A stretch of 52,712 bases of DNA. It comes from Levilinea saccharolytica. GTDB lineage: Bacteria > Chloroflexota > Anaerolineae > Anaerolineales > Anaerolineaceae. The DNA lies in contig NZ_LGCM01000055.1 of NCBI RefSeq assembly GCF_001306035.1, positions 64,001 to 116,712 of the forward strand. The letters are read 5' to 3'. The notes below the pieces were generated by a model. It saw only the letters and a program-made list of their open reading frames with translations, was not told the origin of the DNA and ran no database searches. The translations under genes and the position numbers were made by a program. Every line of letters starts with the position of its first letter. The stretch's first letter is position 1. Below, piece after piece: positions 10,523 to 17,646 of this stretch.

Positions 10523-10550
10523 ATTATAGCGAGAAAAATGAAAGGTGCAA
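10523..10550 (-). promoter_or_regulatory. internal promoter for mglA-mglC
   Basis: On the minus strand TTGCAC (10550-10545) and a perfect TATAAT (10528-10523) are 16 bp apart, about 60 nt before the mglA start and downstream of the mglB 3' hairpin. This would allow mglAC expression separately from mglB. Confidence 0.55.
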
Positions 10551-10577
10551 TGTGAAAAAGAGGAGCATTCCGTGAAA

Positions 10578-10606
10578 CGGGGTGCGGCAGGGACTGCCGC
10601 ACCCCG
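10578..10606 (-). promoter_or_regulatory. strong intergenic hairpin between mglB and mglA
   Basis: A perfect 12-bp stem (10578-10589 with 10595-10606) and 5-nt loop, placed 22 nt after the mglB stop. The U-tract directly after it is poor (TTTC, with CTCTTTTTC about 17 nt further on). It therefore looks more like an mRNA-stabilising or partial-termination hairpin, as is common after binding-protein genes, than a full terminator. Confidence 0.6.
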
Positions 10607-10627
10607 GTAGAACAGGCGGACGAAAGA

Positions 10628-11686
10628 TTACTCGGCGTCAGCGATGTTCTCGAGCAGGATCATCTTGTAATCCACCCACACGTACTTGCCATCGGTGATT
10701 TCATAACCGGTGTTTTCTTTGGTGGGGGTCTCGCCCTTGGCCAGGACGTAGGTCAGCATGAGGGTGGCCTTACCCTGGTTCTTGGCGTCGTTGAGGACGG
10801 TGCCGAGCAGGGTGCCGTCTTTGAGGGCGGCCAGGGCGGGGGCGGTGGCATCCACACCCACAACGGGCATGAATTTCTTGTCCGCGCCGAAGTAACCAGC
10901 GGCCTTGAGGGCTTCGATGGCGCCGAGGGCCATGTCATCATTGTTGGCGAGGACGGCTTCGATCTTGCCTTCGTTGGCGGCGAGGAAGGCAGCCATTTTT
11001 TCCTGGCCCTTCACACGATCCCACATACCCGTATCTTCGGCCACTTTTTCGACCTTGATGCCGGCGTCGGTGATGGCTTTGATGGAGTACTCGGTGCGCA
11101 TTTCAGCGTCCTGGTGACCGGGCTCGCCCTTGAGCATGACGTACTGCATCACGCCGTCGCCATTCAGATCAGCTTCGGGATGGGATTTCCAGTAATCCAC
11201 CAGGATTTGGCCTTCCATCGTGCCGGACTGCTGGGCGATGGCGCCGACGTAGTAGACCTTGTCCCATTTGGCCATGTCTTCGGCGAGGGGTTCGCGGTTG
11301 AAGAAGACGATGGGGATGCCAGCGGCTTTGGCTTTGTCGAGGATGACGGAGGCCGCGGTGCGGTCTACGGGGTTGATGGCCAGGGCATTGACGCCCTTGC
11401 TCACGAACAGATCCACCTGATCATTCTGGGTGGCCTGGGCGTTCTGGCTGTCGACCATCTCGACTTTGATTTTGCCTTCAGCTTCCGCGGTGATGGTGTT
11501 GCGGACGGCGGTCATGAAGGTGTCATCGAATTTGTAGACGGCCACGCCGGCAACCAGGTCTTTGGCAGGCGCAGCAGGCTCAGCCGCGGCCGGGGCAGCG
11601 GGGGCGGCGGGTTGGCAGGCAACCAGCAGAATGCTGGCAACCATCACAAACGCCACGATCGTCATGAGGGATTTGAACGTCTTCAT
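10628..11686 (-). CDS. mglB: sugar-binding lipoprotein of an ABC importer, MglB-like
   Basis: Extracytoplasmic substrate-binding protein (Peripla_BP_4 type). A lipoprotein signal peptide ends in LLVAC with the lipid-anchored Cys at residue 24, followed by an Ala/Pro linker. The mature part starts VAGVAVYKFDDTFM and contains ALAINPVDRTAA, VVFFNREP, EGQILVDYW and AVLANNDDMALGAIEALKA, the strand and ligand-loop motifs of the galactose/glucose-binding family. The ATG at 11686 follows AAGGAG. The open frame continues 63 codons upstream but has no signal sequence there. It is the first gene of mglBAC, with its own promoter at 11748-11776. Galactose or glucose is the likely ligand, but related pentoses are possible. 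Confidence 0.9.
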   Translation of the reverse strand: MKTFKSLMTIVAFVMVASILLVACQPAAPAAPAAAEPAAPAKDLVAGVAVYKFDDTFMTAVRNTITAEAEGKIKVEMVDSQNAQATQNDQVDLFVSKGVNALAINPVDRTAASVILDKAKAAGIPIVFFNREPLAEDMAKWDKVYYVGAIAQQSGTMEGQILVDYWKSHPEADLNGDGVMQYVMLKGEPGHQDAEMRTEYSIKAITDAGIKVEKVAEDTGMWDRVKGQEKMAAFLAANEGKIEAVLANNDDMALGAIEALKAAGYFGADKKFMPVVGVDATAPALAALKDGTLLGTVLNDAKNQGKATLMLTYVLAKGETPTKENTGYEITDGKYVWVDYKMILLENIADAE

Positions 11687-11747
11687 CTTCTCTCCTTGCA
11701 GGAATCTAAGTTGGACTTGCAGCGGAAGTACAAAACAATACATGCTA

Positions 11748-11776
11748 ATACTAGAGTGAATAGGAGCGGAATTCAA
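11748..11776 (-). promoter_or_regulatory. promoter of the mglBAC operon
   Basis: Minus-strand TTGAAT (11776-11771), a 17-bp spacer, and TAGTAT (11753-11748). The predicted mRNA start near 11741 leaves a leader of about 55 nt before mglB. I see no clear operator palindrome. Confidence 0.5.
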
Positions 11777-11853
11777 TTGGCGGACGGTCATTAAACGGAC
11801 ATGATGCGGACATGGCGTGCGCCGCGGGAGCGAAACTGCATACGGTAAGATGA

Positions 11854-11882
11854 TTGACTTGCACCTTGCATTCATATAGAAT
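11854..11882 (+). promoter_or_regulatory. promoter of the structured leader and 5'-nucleotidase
   Basis: TTGACT (11854-11859), a 17-bp spacer and TAGAAT (11877-11882). Transcription would start near 11889, giving a leader of about 220 nt before the coding sequence at 12108. It diverges from the mglB promoter. Confidence 0.55.
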
Positions 11883-11904
11883 TAATCCAAGGAGTGATTT
11901 TGCG

Positions 11905-12067
11905 GTTCCGCTGGTGAGGCCGTTTCATCACGTCCAGGGTTGATACTCTGGCTGGGAATCAGGCCAACATCAAACCCATGTTGGGTGTGCAATCCGCCCC
12001 ATCTGTGATGGAAATGGTTAAGTTCGCGCGGTTCCTGTGGGCGCGAATCCCTGAAGATGGGTCGGGT
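11905..12067 (+). ncRNA. structured 5' leader RNA, candidate riboswitch-like element
   Basis: This non-coding stretch folds by inspection into a compact multibranch shape. Hairpin A is CCAGGGT (11934-11940) with ACTCTGG (11945-11951). A closing helix TCAGG (11959-11963) with CCTGA (12050-12054) encloses three hairpins. These are B CCAACAT/ATGTTGG (11964-11970, 11978-11984), C CCATC/GATGG (11999-12003, 12007-12011), and D TTCGCGC/GCGCGAA (12023-12029, 12041-12047). Hairpin B abuts the closing helix, as in a stacked four-way junction. The unpaired segments GTGTGCAATCCGC and AAATGGTTAAG are candidate ligand or tertiary-contact strands. A partial resemblance to the cobalamin riboswitch core is seen, but no B12 box. 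The class is unknown. Confidence 0.5.
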
Positions 12068-12107
12068 TTAAAATTCATTCGTTTACACATTTCGGGAGGT
12101 AATTCCA

Positions 12108-13796
12108 ATGATGGATCGTAAGAAGCAACTGCCGTTCTTGCTGTTGATGATGTTCGCGATTGTGTTCACCTCCATTGGAGCGGTGGATTTGGGCAGGACG
12201 CCGCCTCCGCCGCCGACGGTTAAAGTTCAGCTGCTGGCGTTCAACGACTTCCATGGGGCGTTGGAACCCCCATCCGGGTCGGCAGGACGCGTATTGACAG
12301 CATCGGGCAACGTGGACGCGGGCGGTGTGGAATACCTGGCAACGCATGTGAAAATGCACGCTGCCGAAAATCCCAACACCGTGCTGCTGGGCGGCGGCGA
12401 CCTGATTGGGGCCAGCCCGCTGATCTCTGCTCTGTTCCATGAAGAGTCCACCATCGAGGCCATGAACTTGATGGGCATGGACTTCAGCAGCGTGGGTAAC
12501 CATGAGTTTGATAAGGGCTATATGGAATTACTGCGTTTGCAGAACGGCGGCCAGCACCCGGATGGCGATGCGGACGGCGACCCGTATTTGGGCGCGGATT
12601 TCCAATACCTGTCGTCCAACATTTTCATTGACAGCACGGGCAAGCGTCTGTTCCCGGCCTACAAGGTCTTGAATTTCAACGGCGTGCGTGTGGGCCTGAT
12701 CGCTTCCACCTATGAAGCTACCCCCACCATTGTGACCCCGGCAGGCGTGGCGGGGCTGCGCTTCGAACCGGAAATTGCTCAGATTAACGCCGCGGCGAAG
12801 ATCTTGAAGCGTATGAAGGTCAAGACGATTGTGGTCCTGATCCACAACGGCGGCGCAGTGCCTTCGACGACCCTGTACAATGACTGCACGGGGCTGTCGG
12901 GCGATATTCTCCCAATTTTGGACGGGACCGATCCGGAAATTGATGTGTTCATCACCGGCCACACGCATGGGGCCTACAACTGCAATATCAACGGCCGCAT
13001 TGTGACCGGGGCCATGTCAAACGGCCGCATTTTGACCGATATTGACCTGACGATTTCGCGCAAGACCGGAAATGTGGTCCAGGCCCAGGCTGCCAACCAC
13101 ATTGTGACCCGCACCGTGGCCAAAGATGCCGAAATGACGGCGCTGGTGACCAAGTACAAGAACCTGACCGCCCCGATCGCCAACCAGGTGGTGGGCTCGA
13201 TCACGGCCAACATCACCCGCACAGCTGGCGCGAACGGCGAAAGCCCATTGGGGGATGTGATTGCGGACGCGCAATTGGCGGATACGACGGCAGAGGGTGC
13301 GGTCATCGCCTTTATGAATCCGGGCGGTATTCGTGCGGATTTGACGTATGCTGGAAGCGCGGCGGGCGAAGGTGACGGCAACGTGACCTACGGTGAGGCT
13401 TTCACCGTTCAGCCGTTCTACAACTACCTGACCACGATTGACCTGAAGGGTTCGGACATTAAGGCTGTTCTGGAACAGCAATTCGATAACCCCTCGGCGG
13501 GTCAGATGCGCGTCCTGCAGATCTCCAACGGCTTCACCTACACCTGGTCTGCTTCTGCAGCGAAGGGCAGCAAGGTGAGCGATATGGCGCTGAACGGCGT
13601 GCCGATTGATTTGGACGCGACCTACCGCGTGACCTGCAATAACTTCCTGGCGTCAGGCGGCGATAACTTCACCGCTTTCACCGCCGGGACAAACCTGGTG
13701 TACGGCCGTTTCGATATTGACGCCTTTGTGGACTACCTGGCCGATAACTCGCCTGTGGCTCCTCCGGCGGCGAACCGCATCACCGCCGTGCCCTAA
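12108..13796 (+). CDS. secreted bifunctional metallophosphatase/5'-nucleotidase
   Basis: A UshA-like exported enzyme of 562 residues that hydrolyses nucleotides or related phosphate esters outside the membrane. An N-terminal signal segment (residues 5-26) is followed by a Pro-rich linker. The calcineurin-like metal motifs are in order: LLAFNDFHG (residue 42 on), GGGDLIGAS, VGNHEFDKG, and GHTHGAYN near residue 285. The C-terminal 5'-nucleotidase domain has ESPLGDVIADA, NPGGIRADL and the substrate loop FLASGGDNFTAF. The ATG has GGGAGGT eight bases before it. It is preceded by a structured leader RNA and followed by a strong terminator, so it is monocistronic. Phosphate or nucleoside scavenging is the likely role. 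Confidence 0.9.
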   Translation: MMDRKKQLPFLLLMMFAIVFTSIGAVDLGRTPPPPPTVKVQLLAFNDFHGALEPPSGSAGRVLTASGNVDAGGVEYLATHVKMHAAENPNTVLLGGGDLIGASPLISALFHEESTIEAMNLMGMDFSSVGNHEFDKGYMELLRLQNGGQHPDGDADGDPYLGADFQYLSSNIFIDSTGKRLFPAYKVLNFNGVRVGLIASTYEATPTIVTPAGVAGLRFEPEIAQINAAAKILKRMKVKTIVVLIHNGGAVPSTTLYNDCTGLSGDILPILDGTDPEIDVFITGHTHGAYNCNINGRIVTGAMSNGRILTDIDLTISRKTGNVVQAQAANHIVTRTVAKDAEMTALVTKYKNLTAPIANQVVGSITANITRTAGANGESPLGDVIADAQLADTTAEGAVIAFMNPGGIRADLTYAGSAAGEGDGNVTYGEAFTVQPFYNYLTTIDLKGSDIKAVLEQQFDNPSAGQMRVLQISNGFTYTWSASAAKGSKVSDMALNGVPIDLDATYRVTCNNFLASGGDNFTAFTAGTNLVYGRFDIDAFVDYLADNSPVAPPAANRITAVP

Positions 13797-13824
13797 ACGG
13801 TCCAGTCGTTACAAAATGAACCTG

Positions 13825-13854
13825 GAGCTGCCCCTTTTGGGGCAGCTCTTTTTT
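13825..13854 (+). terminator. intrinsic terminator after the 5'-nucleotidase gene
   Basis: A perfect 10-bp stem GAGCTGCCCC/GGGGCAGCTC (13825-13834, 13839-13848), a TTTT loop, and six T residues. Confidence 0.9.
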
Positions 13855-13876
13855 GTAGGTGGGTAGAAATTCCCTC

Positions 13877-13907
13877 TTGACTCTATGGTTACTGGAGGGT
13901 GTATAGT
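13877..13907 (+). promoter_or_regulatory. MerR-type promoter/operator with a 19-bp spacer
   Basis: TTGACT (13877-13882) and TATAGT (13902-13907) are separated by 19 bp instead of 17. An imperfect dyad lies in the spacer, with right half ACTGGAGGGT and left half ACTCTATGGT. This is the layout on which MerR proteins act by untwisting DNA. Transcription would start near 13914, downstream of an in-frame GTG at 13899, so that GTG cannot be the start. Confidence 0.75.
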
Positions 13908-13928
13908 AAACCTGACGGCGGAGGGATG

Positions 13929-14747
13929 ATGAAACTCAAAATCGGTGAATTCGCGCGGTTGGGGCAGGTGAGTGTGCAAACCCTGCGCTACTATGATGAC
14001 CTGGGGCTGATCAAGGCGCATGCGGTCGATCCGTTCAGCGGCTACCGTTATTACACGTTGGAACAATTGCCGCGGCTGCTGCAGATCCTGGCGATGAAGG
14101 ACCTGGGGATCTCGCTGCAGCAGATTGGAACCTTGCTGGAGCAGGAGATGGATACCGCAGAGCTGCGGCGTGTGCTGCTTTTAAAGCAGGAAGAGCTGCG
14201 CAGTGAGGTGCAGGAATCGCTGGAGCGCCTGGAACGTGTTCAGGCCCGGCTGCGGCTGCTGGAGCATAGTGAGCGGACACCGCTGTATGAAGTGGTGATT
14301 AAATCTGTAGAAGCCGTGCGGATGGTCTCGGAGCGGGGCACGGTGGCTTCGTATTGGGAGGCGGACCCGCTGTGGATGCGGCTGCATGAGCGGTTTGAAG
14401 AAAGACCGCCCAGCCCTTGCGGACCGTATTTCACCCTATGCCACGCCAACGAGCCGGAAATTGATCTGGAAGTGTGCATGCCGGTGGCGGCAGACGCGGC
14501 ATGGGAGGGGGTAGAAACGCGCGTGCTTCCAGCGGTGGAGACCATGGCCTGCACGGTGCACCGCGGGCCGTTCACCGGCCTGGTGACCGGCTTTACTGCT
14601 CTGATCACCTGGATGGACGCCAACGGTTACAGCATCGCCGGGCCGGACCGCGAGATCTACCTGCGGCTGCCGGAGCCAGGGCGGTATGACAGTGATGCGA
14701 ATGCGGTGACCGAGCTGCAAATTCCGGTGGTGAGAAACCACTCTTAA
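13929..14747 (+). CDS. MerR-family regulator with GyrI-like effector-binding domain
   Basis: A one-component transcription activator of the BmrR type, about 272 residues. The winged-helix N-terminus KIGEFARLGQVSVQTLRYYDDLGLIKA is followed by YRYYTLEQLPRLLQILAMKDLGISLQQI and a long dimerisation helix to about residue 115. The C-terminal half (VRMVSERGTV to ELQIPVV) has the alternating pattern of GyrI-like/AraC effector domains that bind hydrophobic or cationic drugs. GGAGG lies 5 nt before the ATG at 13929; another ATG is at 13926. The MerR-type promoter directly upstream implies autoregulation. No drug-efflux gene follows directly; the next gene is trmO. Confidence 0.88.
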   Translation: MKLKIGEFARLGQVSVQTLRYYDDLGLIKAHAVDPFSGYRYYTLEQLPRLLQILAMKDLGISLQQIGTLLEQEMDTAELRRVLLLKQEELRSEVQESLERLERVQARLRLLEHSERTPLYEVVIKSVEAVRMVSERGTVASYWEADPLWMRLHERFEERPPSPCGPYFTLCHANEPEIDLEVCMPVAADAAWEGVETRVLPAVETMACTVHRGPFTGLVTGFTALITWMDANGYSIAGPDREIYLRLPEPGRYDSDANAVTELQIPVVRNHS

Positions 14748-14799
14748 TTTCCGTAACGAACAGCGGCTGCTGTACGAAAAATCTCATAGGAGTGTACCC

Positions 14800-15288
14800 A
14801 TGACAAACCCAACGATGGTGGTGTCGCCTGTGGGCGCGATTCGCGCTCAGGATGGGCAGTTTGCCGTGCAGGTGGATGCGGCGTTTCGCCCAGCCCTGAA
14901 GGGGCTGGAAGGCTTCAGCTATGTGCAGGTGCTGTGGTGGAGCCATTGGCTCGACCAGCCGGAGATGCGCCGCGTGTTGATGTGTGAGCAGCCGTATGTG
15001 AAAGGACCGGCGGAACTGGGCATTTTTGCCACGCGCTCGCCGCTGCGTCCCAACCCGATTTGCCTCAGCGCCGCGCCGGTGATGCGCGTGGATGTGGAGG
15101 AGGGCTTGATCGTATTGGGCTATATTGATGCGGAGGACGGCACACCGGTGTTGGACATTAAGCCGTATTCCCCCAGCTCTGACCGGGTGCGCGCGGTGAG
15201 CGTGCCGGCGTGGTGCGCGCATTGGCCCATGTGGTTTGAGGATTCAGGTGAATTTGATTGGGCCGGGGAATTTGTGAACGCGCGCTGA
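14800..15288 (+). CDS. trmO: tRNA (N6-threonylcarbamoyladenosine37-N6)-methyltransferase TrmO
   Basis: A TrmO/UPF0066 family enzyme (formerly TsaA or YaeB). It uses SAM to methylate t6A37 of threonine tRNAs to m6t6A. The beta-barrel fold motifs VVSPVGAIRA, GLEGFSYVQVLWWSHWLD, GIFATRSPLRPNPICLS near residue 80 and EDGTPVLDIKPYSP near residue 115 are intact. The protein has 162 residues, a usual length for the single-domain bacterial or archaeal form without the C-terminal extension of the E. coli enzyme. The ATG follows TAGGAG. It lies 52 nt after the MerR gene on the same strand and may be read with it, with a strong bidirectional terminator 30 nt after its stop. Confidence 0.9.
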   Translation: MTNPTMVVSPVGAIRAQDGQFAVQVDAAFRPALKGLEGFSYVQVLWWSHWLDQPEMRRVLMCEQPYVKGPAELGIFATRSPLRPNPICLSAAPVMRVDVEEGLIVLGYIDAEDGTPVLDIKPYSPSSDRVRAVSVPAWCAHWPMWFEDSGEFDWAGEFVNAR

Positions 15289-15317
15289 GGTATGAGTCAG
15301 AAAGGCGCCGGGTAAAC

Positions 15318-15357
15318 AAAAACGTTTGTGAGCGGTTGATTGCTCACAAACGTTTTT
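15318..15357. terminator. bidirectional terminator shared by trmO and tRNA-Pro
   Basis: A perfect 16-bp stem (15318-15333 with 15342-15357) carrying A5 on one side and T6 on the other, with an 8-nt loop. It ends trmO on + and tRNA-Pro on -, and lies 4 nt beyond the tRNA 3' end. Confidence 0.9.
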
Positions 15358-15361
15358 TGTG

Positions 15362-15436
15362 TCGGGGCGAAAGGATTTGAACCTTCGACCTCTTGCACCC
15401 CATGCAAGCGCGCTAGCCGGGCTGCGCCACGCCCCG
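15362..15436 (-). tRNA. tRNA-Pro (anticodon GGG)
   Basis: A complete cloverleaf is readable on the minus strand: acceptor CGGGGCG/CGCCCCG, D arm GCGC...GCGC, anticodon stem CTTGC/GCAAG with loop ATGGGGT (anticodon GGG), 5-nt variable loop AGGTC, T arm GAAGG/CCTTT with loop TTCAAAT, and discriminator A. The 3' CCA is not encoded. The anticodon reads CCC/CCU proline codons. Confidence 0.95.
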
Positions 15437-15449
15437 AAGGACAGGCGTT

Positions 15450-15478
15450 ATTATAGTCCGCTTTGCGTGATTTGACAA
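15450..15478 (-). promoter_or_regulatory. promoter of tRNA-Pro
   Basis: Minus-strand TTGTCA (15478-15473), 17-bp spacer, perfect TATAAT (15455-15450). The start near 15443 is about 7 nt before the tRNA 5' end. Confidence 0.8.
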
Positions 15479-15483
15479 TGGTT

Positions 15484-16836
15484 TTAATTCAATTGACTTT
15501 CTCCATTGGCCGCCAAGAGCTCCTGGCGGCGTTCGGCCAGCAAGCGGCGGGTGCGGGCGGCGTCCCGCGGGTAGGTGAAATAGAAACCGGTGAAGATGAC
15601 GGCGCACACCACCCAGGCGAAGGGGATGGTCCACAGCAGGGCGTTGGTGAGGCCGATGCGGTCCGCCAGGGAGCCGGCGATGAGACCTGCGAAGGCTGAT
15701 AGACCGCCTTCGATGAGGTTGACCACCGAATAGGCGCTGGAGCGCAGTTCGGGGGGCACCACGGCCTGCATCATGGGCTCTTTTGCGCCGCGCCCAGGCC
15801 AGGAGATCATGAAAGCGGTGAAGAAAGCCAGGCCAAACATCTGCCAGAAGGTCATTTGCGGCCCGTTGGTGAGCAGGTAGTACATGAGGGGGACGCCGGA
15901 GACGACCGAGATCTGCCCGATGATGGTGCGGCCGTATTTTGGGCTGCGCTTTTCGGCTGCGTCGCCGATGAAGCCGCCCGCCATGTTGCCGACGGCGGCG
16001 CCGATGGCGATGATGGCAAAGACCAGCGGGGCCGATCCGCGGGGATCGTTGAGGGCGATGGCGTTGGAATAGCCCAATTCCTCCACCATCCACTTGATGA
16101 AGAAGAAACTCATCACCACCCAGGGCATAGTGCCGGCCGCGCCTTGCAGGATGGCCACCCAGATGGTGGGGATGCGCAGGACTTTAAACACATCGGGCCA
16201 GTTGATGATATAGCGCTCGGCTTTTTCGGCGGTGATGAGGTCTTTCAGCTCGGGTTCCGCCGAACCGCGGGGTAAATCTTCCACCAGCCAGGCCATGAGC
16301 ACACCGGTGAGGATGGAGGCGATGCCCAGGCCGATGAAACCCCAGCGCCACAGCTCCGGTGAGGCCACAAAGCCCAGGGCCAAAACCCCCAGGACGGTGC
16401 CCATGAGGCCGACGAAGCCGATGAAACCCAGGGCGCGGCCGCGTTTTTCTTGGGCGTAGTGATCGCCCAGAAGGGAAAAGGTGGCGGGCATGAGAGCGCC
16501 CAGGCCCAGGCCGCTGATGGCGCGCACGATGAGCATGCTGCCAAAATCGGGAACCAGGCCCACCAGAACCGTCCAGATGCCCCATACGCCCGTGCCGAAG
16601 ATGAGGACTTTCTTGCGGGAGAAGCGGTCGGCGGCATAGCCCCAGAAGGGAGCGCTGACAGTTTGGGTGATGTTGCGCAGGGTTTCCATGAGGCCGAACT
16701 GGGTGTTGTTAAAACCCCATAGGGCCTGGATGATGGGGAGCAGCACTCCCATGGCCTGGCTTTCGCCCTGATCCACCAGATAGCCAAAGCCCAGGGCGAT
16801 CAGCGTGCGAATGGAACGATGTTTTTTGACGGGCAT
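15484..16836 (-). CDS. MFS transporter
   Basis: A major facilitator protein of 450 residues with twelve hydrophobic helices. The loop 2-3 motif GYAADRFSRKKVLIFGTGVWG near residue 70 and LGDHYAQEKRGRALGF near residue 130 are the MFS A-type signatures. The sequence resembles the drug-efflux/spinster-like group. The ATG at 16836 is chosen because AAGGAG lies 6 nt before it; the frame is open 43 codons further up without a signal. It is the last gene of a six-gene minus operon that starts with a zinc-ribbon membrane protein and includes radical SAM genes. A role in exporting or importing a product of that pathway is possible but unproven. No terminator precedes the tRNA promoter at 15450-15478. 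Confidence 0.85.
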   Translation of the reverse strand: MPVKKHRSIRTLIALGFGYLVDQGESQAMGVLLPIIQALWGFNNTQFGLMETLRNITQTVSAPFWGYAADRFSRKKVLIFGTGVWGIWTVLVGLVPDFGSMLIVRAISGLGLGALMPATFSLLGDHYAQEKRGRALGFIGFVGLMGTVLGVLALGFVASPELWRWGFIGLGIASILTGVLMAWLVEDLPRGSAEPELKDLITAEKAERYIINWPDVFKVLRIPTIWVAILQGAAGTMPWVVMSFFFIKWMVEELGYSNAIALNDPRGSAPLVFAIIAIGAAVGNMAGGFIGDAAEKRSPKYGRTIIGQISVVSGVPLMYYLLTNGPQMTFWQMFGLAFFTAFMISWPGRGAKEPMMQAVVPPELRSSAYSVVNLIEGGLSAFAGLIAGSLADRIGLTNALLWTIPFAWVVCAVIFTGFYFTYPRDAARTRRLLAERRQELLAANGESQLN

Positions 16837-16882
16837 GAAAGCTCCTTGTGCGGTGAAAATGTGAAATGGGATGGAGGCATAC

Positions 16883-17638
16883 TTAATACCGGGGAGGGGT
16901 CTGCCCCCAGGCGTAAAATGTGGGGACAAAAAGGATGCGTTCGCCTTTTTCCCAGGCAGCAGCATCCTGTTGACGCAGGTCGTGCAATTCCTGGGGGGAA
17001 ATCAGGCCGCGCAGATCGCTTTGCAGGGTTTCCCATTCGGATTCCCAGGCTTCGGGCGAGGGGAGCACGCTCCACTGCCCGCCCAGCAGGCCGGTCTGCA
17101 CGTGGATTAGCCCGGCCTGATGAAAGAGCGCGCCGCATTTGCGGCCCATGTGGGTGTCGGCCCCCTGAGCGGCCAGGGCCTGGGCCTGAAGCTGCCCCAG
17201 GCGGGTAAATTGAGTGGGGTAATCCATGCGCCCGCCGTAATCGGGCTCAGCCAGGGCGATGACCCAGCCGCCGGGGTGGGTGACGCGCACCATCTCGCGC
17301 AGGGCCTGGAGCGGGTTTTGCAGCCAGAGCAGCACAAAATGGCACAGGCTGTGGTCGAACCAACCCGTGGGGTAGGGCAGGTGGTGTGCATCGGCGCAGA
17401 CGAAGCGGGCAGCCGCGGCGCTTTGGCGTGCATAGGCCAGGGAGGGCAGATCATGGTCGAGGGCGTGCAGGGCAGCCTGGGCGGGCAACTCTTTCAGCAC
17501 GGCTCCGGTGCCGCAGCCCACTTCCAGAATGCGGCGGCTGGCGGACAGGCCTGTGGATTGGGCGATATAGCGGCGAAGCTCAGCCGTCCAGCGAGCCTGT
17601 TGGATGAAGCGCGCGTGCTGTTCCGCCAGCGTGGACAT
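16883..17638 (-). CDS. class I SAM-dependent methyltransferase
   Basis: A Rossmann-fold methyltransferase of 251 residues. Motif I RILEVGCGTGAVLKELP near residue 40, the acidic end of strand 2 LHALDHDLPSLAYAR, motif II DAHHLPYPTGWFDHSLCHFVLLWL near residue 90 and motif III VTHPGGWVIALAEPDYGGRMDY are those of the Methyltransf_11 group. The ATG at 17638 overlaps the pseudo-radical-SAM reading frame region without a clear ribosome-binding site, which suggests coupled translation. An in-frame ATG at 17671 is an alternative. The substrate is unknown. Its place in the radical SAM operon suggests it acts in the same pathway, perhaps on the same protein or small product. Confidence 0.85.
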   Translation of the reverse strand: MSTLAEQHARFIQQARWTAELRRYIAQSTGLSASRRILEVGCGTGAVLKELPAQAALHALDHDLPSLAYARQSAAAARFVCADAHHLPYPTGWFDHSLCHFVLLWLQNPLQALREMVRVTHPGGWVIALAEPDYGGRMDYPTQFTRLGQLQAQALAAQGADTHMGRKCGALFHQAGLIHVQTGLLGGQWSVLPSPEAWESEWETLQSDLRGLISPQELHDLRQQDAAAWEKGERILFVPTFYAWGQTPPRY

Positions 17639-17646
17639 GGGTGGGG

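Noticed and set aside
11951-12011. Cobalamin riboswitch for the 5'-nucleotidase leader
   Set aside because: GTGCAATCC and CCCATCTGTGATGG recall the core, but the B12 box and the usual P5/P6 pairing are not found, and the gene has no link to cobalamin. Kept only as an unclassified structured RNA.
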